This document shows, in pieces, positions 9,051 through 16,287 of a DNA stretch of 16,287 nt. Numbering within the stretch: position 1 is the stretch's first letter; each line of letters opens with the position of its first letter. The position numbers and the translations under genes are program-made. Source of the stretch: Copromyces sp. CBS 386.78 (lineage: Eukaryota; Ascomycota; Sordariomycetes; Sordariales; Sordariaceae); NCBI GenBank assembly GCA_030685235.1, contig MU839331.1, forward strand, positions 1-16,287, in the 5' to 3' direction. The notes beneath the pieces were generated by a model. That model worked only from the letters and a program-made list of their open reading frames with translations. It did not search any database and was not told the DNA's origin.

Positions 9051-9288
9051 TAAATATCACGGGTGGAGGGTGAGAGGTTGGGTGTAGATGATTGATATGC
9101 GTAATTGTACGAGGAGAGGAAAGGAAGAGAAGTGCAGAGGTGCACTCGGGAGATGGGCTTTTATGGGACTCGAGCCATAAACCCCTAGTAGGTCTATGGC
9201 GGGAGGCCACAGCCAATCAACCAATAGTAACAGTAGTCTCAGAGAGCTACTATCACTAGTATATGTAATATAGGCTAATCCTATAATA
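9051..9288 (-). repeat. 3' LTR of element B
   Basis: On the minus strand a purine-rich GTCCGAAGAAG precedes TATTATAGGATTAG, read as an LTR start with TG turned into TA. The far end lies where the A pol frame resumes, near 9050; the exact last base is uncertain by several bases. Most of the LTR (about 9055-9240) is GC-rich and little affected by RIP, in sharp contrast to its neighbours on both sides. No second copy is in the window. The 66-codon open stretch inside it is not a gene. Confidence 0.7.
9156..9167 (-). promoter_or_regulatory. TATA-like box in the element B LTR
   Basis: The minus strand reads CCATAAAAGCCC about 120 bp into the LTR, followed downstream by a pyrimidine-rich stretch (about 9110-9135). 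The position suits an RNA polymerase II promoter at the U3/R border. It is a sequence-and-position call only. Confidence 0.4.
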
Positions 9289-9299
9289 CTTCTTCGGAC
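9289..9299 (-). other. Polypurine tract of element B
   Basis: GTCCGAAGAAG on the minus strand lies directly before the LTR start. It occupies the same position as the tract at 4688-4699 in element A. Confidence 0.5.
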
Positions 9300-9399
9300 T
9301 AAAAGAAGCTATATAGTTAACTAAAGTTATATGAAATAATAGATAAACTTATTAAACGTTTAGTCTAACTGTAAAAAACTTTTATAGCCGCTAACTATA

Positions 9400-9800
9400 A
9401 CGATTTCCTCTTCCTTTCGTACTTTACTAGCGGAGCCTCCGCTTCCGTAGCCGGTTCTAATATTTCTTCCGCTTCTAGGGTCTTCCTCCGCTTCTATTTT
9501 ATTATTAGCCAATCCGGTAGTATTGGAACTTCCGGGTACGCTTTATAGAATTACTATATTACTTTAGGAGATATAATTATATTAGTACGTAGTTGCTATA
9601 AAGGTTAATAAAGTAGTACTTAGACGACGAAATATTCCTAACGACCATTAGCCGCTTTACAGCAACCGTTAATCTTAATAAAATCCTATTCTACCGAATC
9701 CTCCTCATTATTAATCTTCTTTATATTACGGCTATAATTTATACGAATATCCTTTTCTTATACTTCTAATTATCCCGGGACGCTTATTTCGGCCTATAAT
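9400..9800 (-). pseudogene. Element B C-terminal region with chromodomain-like segment
   Basis: After the integrase the frame reads an EYFVV-type strand and later FYKAYPEVPILPDW, which resembles the C-terminal helix and tail of chromovirus chromodomains. It ends in a Lys/Arg/Glu-rich tail (EAEEILEPATEAEAP, then KYERKRK). This tail differs from that of element A. Stops at expected Trp/Gln positions hide the aromatic cage. Confidence 0.45.
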
Positions 9801-10139
9801 TTAACTTTATTAATATAGAACATTGGGTTATATTTTATATTAATAGGGAGCCTAAACGTAATTTTATAATTATCTACTTTAATAATTTCGAATAAACCTT
9901 TATAAAGGGGGGTGAATTTCGTATACTGACGGCCGGTATTAAAGTTTTCTATATTTAATAAAACTTTATCTCCCGCTCTATATTTTAGAATATCCGTCCT
10001 TCGAATATTAATATTAATTTTATACCGTTATTGAATTTACTTTACCTAATCTATAATATATTTTAGTATTTTTTTAAAACGGTCGGCTATTTCGTTAACT
10101 TTAAAATATTCTACTTACTATTAGATTAATAAATCTAAC

Positions 10140-10760
10140 AGGTACGGTTTTACTAGTTTAATGCCTATACAAGAATAGAAACTATAGTTAATAAAGAAGG
10201 GGGATATTCTTATTATTTTAGAAATTAGATTATTATTAATAAATTCCGTAATTGGGAATTAATTTACTTAATTATCCTATATTTAATTAATATAGAGACG
10301 AAAATATTTTTCTATTTCCGTATTAATACATTCTATTTAACCGTTAGTAGTTAGGTAGAATACGGAGGAGGGTTTAAAAATTACTTTTAAATAGGAGGAT
10401 AACGTTTTTTAGAATTATAAAACGAATTGGGAGCCGCGGTTTAATATAATAGAGTCCAGTAGGCTATAAATACTATAAATCCTTTCAATAAACTAATTTA
10501 CTAATTTTTCGGCCGTAAAGTTAATAATAGGAATAAAATATTGTATTTTCGTTAAATAATTAACGACGACGGCTACGTATTTAAATTTTTAACCCTAATA
10601 TACGTAGGGAATTAAAGGGGTAATATAATCTACAGAAATATTTTTCTATAGTACGAAAAGTATTATTAATAGCTTTAAGAACTTATATAGGGAGTGTTAT
10701 AATAGTTTAGATTTAGTATACGGTAAGTAAGCTTTATAATAGGCCTTAATAATATTAAAT
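10140..10760 (-). pseudogene. Element B integrase relic
   Basis: The zinc-binding Cys-x2-Cys reads YKAY (10727-10738). The first catalytic Asp is intact (SVDY, codon 10628-10630), the second is Asn (NRGSQF, codon 10439-10441), and Glu is intact (10331-10333), 36 codons after the second position, giving DD35E spacing. VNYLTKIQYFIP between the first two matches the Gypsy integrase core. Element A shows the opposite loss. Confidence 0.8.
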
Positions 10761-11329
10761 ATCTTTAGTTAGAAGAAAGATTAAGAGAGTAACGAATAGG
10801 TTTTTTTACGATTTAAATAATTAGTAAATGGCGAATCGTATACGTAACGGAAGAGTTAGAATTAAAGTTCGGTATTGTTAGGGTTAACGATAACGGCGTT
10901 TCGAAAATAAATTCGTCCTTATATTACTCTATATTTAGCGAAAGTTATTTTCTTTAATTAATCCTTTACCTCCTTAGACTATATAGGGCGGCTAGGGTCT
11001 AATAGGCAGGCGAGTAAATTTTGTAAAAATATTAATTTTTTATAACTTTTTATAATTAAATTGTTAATAGACCTATCGTTTATTACTTCTAAATTGTAAA
11101 TATATTCGGTTCTAATATTAATCACCTCCTTTCTATTTTTTAGAACGAACGTTCTATTTACGAAGATATTGTAGTCGAGTAGAACTTTATTCCTAGTTAA
11201 TGGCCTTTCGTCGGCTTGGTTTTTAAGAAAGTTTTTTAATTTCCTATTTAGGGCATTTAGGCGTACTTATAGTGAACCCGGTCGGTATTTAATTATAAAG
11301 TTAAACCGGGAGAGAAATTGAGATTATTG

Positions 11330-11740
11330 TATATATTAGGGGGTAAATTATTTATTAACGGTAAAGGACTTTAGGCTTTTGTAATCCGTAAGAACTTTAA
11401 AAGGTTATTGTATTTTTTTTAGTTCGGGGCGTTATTCTTCTAAAACTTTAATAATAATTAGCAATTCCTTATTATAAATATTATAATTATATTCTATTAA
11501 GGAGTACTATTGATTAAAATAAGCGATTAGTTAGAGGATATTATTATTATTATATTGTAATAATGTACTACTATAGGCCTAGTTAGAAGCGTCTATTTTT
11601 ATAATAATTTATTTAAACTAGTCGTAGATACGAAGAACGGGTCCGCTATTAAAAGCCTTCTTTAATATTTCGAAGGACTTTTAGTATTATTCTTCCTAAT
11701 CTTATTCCGCCGTTTTTTTAATTAATTCGTATAACGGGCC
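11330..11740 (-). pseudogene. Element B RNase H relic
   Basis: The motif IDAS at 11585-11596 keeps the catalytic Asp, unlike the same position in element A. It follows RT in the same frame and precedes the integrase connection. TAA/TAG stops are still present, so the domain is not expressed intact. Confidence 0.65.
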
Positions 11741-11759
11741 GGTAATAATAGAAAAATAT

Positions 11760-12560
11760 TTAATAAAATAATAATAAAAGTTGGCGAATTTTAGGAAGCG
11801 CTAAAGTAACTTCCTAGAGTTTGGAGCTTCTTATATTGTAATTGTAGAAACTTTTTCTAGGTTTATTTTGAGATTACTTAGGGTGATAATAAGATTTAAA
11901 TATTTAATTCGCTACGTATAGAATTCGTATTTATTAATATCGATTTAGAGTCCTACTTTAATTATTCTTTATAAAACTTCCTTAACGTATTTTTTATATT
12001 TTTCTTCGTTATTAGAATAAATTAAGATATTATTAAAATAGGCGGTGGCGTAAACGTTAAAAATATTATATAAAACGTTATTAATATAATTTTAAAAGGT
12101 TTCCGGCGCGCCCTATAAACTGAATGGATATATAATAGATTTGTAGAGGCTAAAGCGGGTAATAAAAGTAGTAAACTATTTATATTCTTCTTTAATACGG
12201 ATCCTATTAAACGCGGCGATAATATTAAACTTTATAAAGATCTTCGCTTTGTAAATTATATTAAGGGTTTCTTTAATTAGCGGTAATAAATAACGCGTCT
12301 TTAATATAATATTATTAATACTTTAGTAATTTATATAAATATAGATTCCGCCCCCGGGTTTTTTGATTAGTAAGAGGGGGGAGGTAGCCGTAAATTATAA
12401 CAGCCGGATAAAGTTCTTTTTTAAATTATTATCGATCTACCTTTTAATAACAATAATTTTGATAGGTAATATATAATATAATTAAGCGTTAGAGGGTTAT
12501 TTACTTAATTTCAGTTTAATTTTATAATTATACGAACGGTAAGGGGGAATTTCCTCCGTT
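11760..12560 (-). pseudogene. Element B reverse transcriptase relic
   Basis: Blocks GAPETF and NYINNVLYNIFNVYATAYFN lead to the catalytic box YFNN (12029-12040), the RIPped form of YFDD. ILIYSNNEEKYKKYVKEVL and INKYEFYT follow, as in Gypsy RTs. Upstream, IPPYRSYNYKIKL near 12520 marks the start of the domain. Both catalytic aspartates are lost by GAY to AAT. Confidence 0.8.
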
Positions 12561-12711
12561 AGCGAGGGTAAGAAAGCGGCGACTTTACTAATATATTTCC
12601 GTCCTTTAAAATAGTTTAAAATTTTAATAATTTCCTCCTTAATTTTTAATAGTTAATTTACTTTATTAAAAAATTTCTTATATCCTCTTCGTCGACTTTA
12701 ATTAAGTATAT

Positions 12712-13504
12712 TTATTGGATAATTTCTTCATATACGGGCGCGTCGGTTTTGAAGTTTCTAATAAAATTAACCGTTTCAGCTAAAATTACGGCTTCGTAAA
12801 TATCTTTTAAAGTATAAATACTAATTATTTCGTTAATAAAATTATTGAATACGGGGGGTAAATTTTGTTTATACTTCCTTCTATCGCCTTCTATAATATT
12901 ATTAACTATTTCCTCGGTTAAATTTAGATTTTGAAAATCCATTATAACTACTAGCTTTTTAATCTCGGCGTAGTTTATAACGTACAATTATAACTACTAC
13001 TTTTCGTAAATAAAATTAAACGCGGTTATATTAAATATTTTAATATTATTAGGATTAAATTTATAATTGGGTTCGCAAAGATAGCGGTATTAGGGGCGAT
13101 TTATACCGGTTAAAATACGGTGGCCGCCTATTCGTACGTAAAGTTCGTAAAGTATAGGGCTTTTAATTTTAATGAGGAGAGCGGTAGTACTAGTAATAAT
13201 AATTTTAAATTCAGCCCTCCGGGCTATTAGCGCTTTAATAGGAGCGGGGACTATACAGTAGCCGGTCTTAGGATCGATTTTAGGTTTAATAGCGGCGGGA
13301 AGGAATTTGGGAGTGGATAAGTGCTTTAGAGCGGGCTCTGCCGCGATCTTTTTAATCTTCTTTTTCTTAATAGTTAAAAGGCGAAATTCCTCCTTTATTT
13401 CTTCCTTTTTAATAGTTGGAAAAGGAGACTCAGTCTCTTCTTTCTTAATAATTAGAGAGGGAAGTTCGGTTTTTTCCTTCTTAATCGGCGGGAAAGGGGT
13501 TTAA
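12712..13504 (-). pseudogene. Element B protease-RT linker, nearly open frame
   Basis: This frame runs for about 265 codons with only three close stops around 12990-13005. The upper part is a charged repeat-like linker of KKEE-type blocks, then LPAAIKPKIDPKTGY and a region ending in YVRIGGHRILTGINRP. The lower part (12712-12987, 91 codons, fully open) includes DFQNLNLTEEIVNNIIEGD and leads to the RT. It belongs to pol but is offset by one base from RT, with the shift near 12650. The openness suggests weaker RIP here; I recognise no enzyme in it. Confidence 0.6.
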
Positions 13505-13649
13505 TAGACGGAAATTACTAAAACGACGGTTAGTAAGGGCTTTAGGTACTATTATCTAGTATCTAAGGAAATCCGTTAGTAAGTAGCGGCCTTAATAAGC
13601 AGTATAATTAAAATATATATTATACTATTTATAATCGATTTTTAACCGA

Positions 13650-13960
13650 TAGTATTATATTTATAGGAAGCTTAAAATAATTAGATATTTCTTAAAAATA
13701 TTATAAATTAGGAAAGTAATTATTTCCTTATAATAGTTAATCCGGAATTTAATTATTATTCCTTTAAAAATAATACTTTTAATTATTCCGTTAATAAGAA
13801 CGAACTTCTTTACCTTTAATAATTAAAAGCGGGGAAGGTTATTTTTAATAATAAAAGAATAATTAATAAATATAAAAACGGAATAACCGCTATCGATAAG
13901 GGTAATATAATAGTCTTTATACGAACGAATTATAATATAAAAGGATAAAAATATTGAATT
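13650..13960 (-). pseudogene. Element B aspartic protease relic
   Basis: The frame reads YYITLIDSGYSVFIFINYSF, with the catalytic Asp-Ser-Gly intact (IDSG, 13886-13897). About 75 residues later comes YLIILSFL, matching the second hydrophobic-Gly block of retropepsins with the Gly changed to Ser. In an intact element it would cut the Gag-Pol polyprotein. Stops occur nearby, for example in the NLPRF segment. Confidence 0.75.
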
Positions 13961-14099
13961 TAAGGAAATAGAATTAACGATTAAATTTTAATTTCCTCTA
14001 AAATTTCTAGTTCTATAGAATTTAAAATTTATCTCTTAAATATAACCCGGCTAGGCTTCTATACGCGACTATATATAGAGGCTAAACGTTTTTTTAATC

Positions 14100-14986
14100 G
14101 TTATAATATTCTTTATTAACAATAGGCTTAATAGGGGCGGCTAGGGCGGCCGGAGCGGCCGGGGTAATTAGAATAGTATTGGCGGCGCAGACCTACTTTT
14201 AATTACAACTTTTACCGCAACCTTTATTTTTCTTTATTTTCTTACTAGTAAGGTATTAGGGGCTTTAGGAACCGTAATTAATTAATACAGTATAATTGCG
14301 AGCGATATAGCCAGGCTTATTATAATAATAGTAGAAATTATTATAGGAACGTTAGTCTAGAATATTTTTATAAATAAAAACTGCTAAGTTAACGGCGTCG
14401 AAATTTATTTTATTTCCTTTTTAATTAATAGGAATTTTATTAGTATTGCGGGAATTAAAGCCTCCGCCGCCTCTAGAAGTAATATTATTATTATTATTCG
14501 AACCGCTAATATTTAAAATACGAACATTTATTTTATAGCGATAGTCGGCGTTTTTAAAGTTGCCGGCTATAGTACAATAAATATCTAATTATTTCTTAAA
14601 ATCGTTAGCGTTAAGAAGGTCGCAATACATTAATATATTACAGAGCCGCTTATTAATTTTATTACGAAGGTAATAGACTTTTATAGAATTATCGAAGCTA
14701 TATAAATTTATAAAGTTAATTAATTCAAATTCGAACTCTACGAATAATAAATTTTTTATATAAAATTCTTTAAAACGGCGACTAACGTCTATTTTAAAGT
14801 TAATATTTTAAAAACGAATAACGAAATACTCTATAAACTTTATACCGGTCTTCTAACGCTAAATATCCTTATTACTACTATTTTAAATAATATCGAAGTC
14901 GTCCTAAATACTAGAAAGAATCTCCGGGCCGAATAATATAATTATATAAATAATTGTAATATCCTTATTAATATAGAATAACGGGT
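14100..14986 (-). pseudogene. gag: Element B Gag relic with RIPped zinc knuckle, N-terminus missing
   Basis: One minus-strand frame (remainder 2) is followed from the LTR boundary to about 14100. It includes FGPEILSS, RRFKEFYIKNLLFVEFEFEL and YYLRNKINKRL, typical of the capsid part of Gypsy Gag, then a Gly-rich RGGGGFNSRN linker and the knuckle at 14292-14333. The knuckle reads YYYYNKPGYIARNY: all four CCHC ligands are Tyr. Pol lies in a different frame, so a shift separates Gag and Pol. The Gag start and leader are cut off by the LTR at 14987. An Ala/Pro-rich stretch (ITPAAPAALAAPIKP) follows the knuckle. Confidence 0.75.
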
Positions 14987-16126
14987 TACTAATTTAGGGA
15001 ATTTTTTCACGTTTTTTCTTTAGCTAAGGACCACGGGGTCATCAAGGGAGCAAGGTAGTTCATCACAAGTAAGAACAGATTAGCTACTTAATTAGGTGCT
15101 ATTAATTATAAATTTAAGCCTTGAAAATAAAAGGAGAAGGAATCTCCTTCGAAATTTGAGAAGAAAAATAAGCAGCTTAAACTAAACAATACTCCTTCTT
15201 AAAAGAATATATTCGAATTCTAATCCCAAATTCATTTTCCCGTACTAAATTTATCCTTCCTTTACTTCGTAATCCCCTCTTAAAAAGATTAACGTTTAAA
15301 TTTACTCCTTCAACCTCTCTTAAAAATCCGTTAGAATATAATACTTTAATATTAACTCTAATCTCCTTTAAATAATCGATAGTTAGTATATAAAGATCTC
15401 CTCGTCTTTATTTTACAGATAAAATCTATTTTACGGCAAATTTACTCTCCTCTTTAAAATATTAATTCTTATAATTTTTATATTAATTAAATTAGTTTTT
15501 CTATAGTAGGGAATTAATTTCTCTTGCTATATAATATTTTCTATATTAAATCAAATAATAATAAAGATAAAATAAGTTTCAAACTTCTAACTAGACTAGC
15601 TAATACGAATTCGAAGAATCTTCGGCTGAAACTTCTCGTAAACGTTAAAATTATCTCCGCTTCCCTTGGGACACCAATTTAAAAACCGAAAGTTAAATAA
15701 TAAGTAATTAATTACCTTTTTTAATAAAAAAGTTTTTTATTCGATTCAATGGAGATTTTAATTCTGAATATATATAAATCTTAAATTTTTCGTCCAATTT
15801 ATAATTTACTAATACCCTTCGACGAATATACTAACCCCTTTCCCCTCTTTAATTAAATTATAATTAATACAAAATATAAAAACGAATTATTTCGAAATAT
15901 TAATTTAATAAAATAATAAACTAAAGACTAAAGAATTAATAATTTAAACTATATAATAGATTAAAGACTACAAATTAATAATAAATAATAAATCCCCCCC
16001 TTACTACTTCCGCCTACACTCAATATAAACACTTGTAATTTATATGCCGAATTCCTCTTTAAAATAATTATAACCCTTTTAAAATATATTATATTAATAT
16101 TTTAAATAATTCTAACTAACCTTTTA
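14987..16126 (+). repeat. Lone element C LTR, inverted relative to the copy at 3459-4595
   Basis: It matches the reverse complement of 3459-4595 along its length (1140 against 1137 bp), including TACTAATTTAGGG at the start and the CTTTTA-like end. No element C leader or coding sequence follows at 16127, so it is a solo LTR or a truncated remnant. The 5-bp flanks CGGGT and TTGAA are not duplicates. Compared with the other copy it carries extra G to A changes in the first 200 bp, so it is more mutated there. It contains no gene. Confidence 0.75.
15127..15134 (+). promoter_or_regulatory. TATA-like box in the lone element C LTR
   Basis: ATAAAAGG is conserved with 4448-4455 in the inverted LTR copy although surrounding bases have diverged. 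If active it would read rightwards towards 16126. Confidence 0.3.
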
Positions 16127-16128
16127 TT

Positions 16129-16242
16129 GAAACACCATACCCAAGCAAGGAGATGGCGCCCACGGCACCAAAGGTGTCACGGAAAATCTACGCCAAAGGT
16201 CGTGGTCCGTGGGCCCATCGACGCAGCGCGGCGTGGTGTTTC
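16129..16242. repeat. 114-bp GC-rich foldback, possible small MITE
   Basis: GAAACACCATACC (16129-16141) pairs with GGCGTGGTGTTTC (16230-16242) at 11 of 13 positions. Inside, GCCCACGG (16158-16165) pairs with CCGTGGGC (16207-16214), set back by 29 and 28 bp from the ends, so the two arms are collinear. The sequence is GC-rich and not RIPped. No clear target duplication is visible; it begins two bases after the element C LTR ends. It may be a MITE or a structured piece of host DNA. Confidence 0.45.
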
Positions 16243-16287
16243 TGTTTAGACGCTGCGAATGCAAAAAAACACGGACGATATATTGAT
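16243..16287. other. Un-RIPped flank, nothing recognised
   Basis: These 45 bases have a mixed composition and contain no open frame or motif that I can support. They may be the host sequence bordering the transposon cluster. Confidence 0.3.

Larger units (their letters stand above)
9310..13960 (-). pseudogene. pol: Element B pol polyprotein relic
   Basis: Protease, RT, RNase H, integrase and C-terminal motifs all lie in one minus-strand frame (high coordinate remainder 1), except a middle segment (about 12650-13540) that is open in another frame. One-base indels near 12650 and between about 13505 and 13650 therefore compensate each other. Internal stops are mainly TAA and TAG. The C-terminus is not clearly defined; stops near 9310-9330 overlap the approach to the polypurine tract. 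RT and integrase have each lost catalytic Asp residues, while the protease Asp and the RNase H Asp remain. The product is not functional. Confidence 0.8.
9051..14986 (-). mobile_element. Element B: Ty3/Gypsy chromovirus, 5' end missing
   Basis: Minus-strand order is Gag with zinc knuckle, protease, linker, RT, RNase H, integrase, C-terminal chromodomain-like region, polypurine tract and 3' LTR. The element cuts A's pol at about 9050, so it inserted into A. Its own 5' LTR, leader and the N-terminus of Gag are missing at 14987, where a lone element C LTR begins. It is related to A (LTR start, pol architecture) but differs in the C-terminal region, so it is another family. Confidence 0.85.

Noticed and set aside
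9016..9216. 66-codon minus-strand open frame
   Set aside because: It spans the element B LTR and its junction with A. LTRs are non-coding, and the openness follows from the local GC-richness.
13307..13504. 65-codon plus-strand open frame with repeated FLI/GKG blocks
   Set aside because: It is the antisense of the charged KKEE-type linker of element B pol, which is the real coding strand.
3459..16126. One giant DNA transposon with 1.1-kb terminal inverted repeats
   Set aside because: The interior consists of Gypsy elements with no transposase, the outer flanks show no target duplication, and the left repeat is adjacent to a leader and Gag-like frame as expected of an LTR.
1..16287. Defence island, gene cluster, CRISPR or tRNA genes
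   Set aside because: I found no regularly spaced repeats, no tRNA-like cloverleaf and no intact gene. All coding signals found belong to mutated retroelements.

Overview
The window looks like a transposon graveyard from a filamentous ascomycete (Pezizomycotina) that carries out repeat-induced point mutation (RIP). Most of it is extremely AT-rich. CpA and TpG are scarce, TpA is abundant, and every long reading frame that can be followed is full of TAA and TAG at positions where Gln or Trp would be expected. No intact gene, tRNA, rRNA or CRISPR array is visible. The organism assignment is an inference from RIP plus chromodomain Ty3/Gypsy elements; the species cannot be named.

Layout. (1) 1-94: a GC-rich end of an un-RIPped element that runs off the left edge, possibly a hAT-like DNA transposon. 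(2) 95-4595: element C, a Ty3/Gypsy-type LTR retroelement on the minus strand, with a protease relic (about 190-850), a long Gag-like relic (about 850-3112), a leader (3113-3458) and its 5' LTR (3459-4595). (3) 4596-9050: element A, a minus-strand chromovirus with a cut 3' LTR, polypurine tract and a pol relic in one frame down to a retained TGA stop. A 413-bp foldback MITE (8016-8428) sits in its RT domain. (4) 9051-14986: element B, a second minus-strand chromovirus inserted into A, with its 3' LTR (9051-9288), pol and gag, cut at the right before the start of gag. (5) 14987-16126: a lone copy of the element C LTR in the opposite orientation. (6) 16127-16287: GC-rich un-RIPped DNA holding a 114-bp foldback.

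The nesting gives a relative history. C landed in A's 3' LTR, B landed in A's pol, and the MITE landed in A's RT and left an 8-bp duplication. The lone C LTR replaces the 5' end of B. RIP then, or in between, removed catalytic residues: the RT aspartates in A and B, one integrase aspartate in each of A and B, the RNase H aspartate in A, the protease aspartate in C, and all four zinc ligands of B's Gag knuckle.

I found no sign of a new functional system. The most informative structures are the MITE with its target duplication, the related terminus at the left edge, the inverted LTR pair, and the uneven pattern of RIP within the LTRs.
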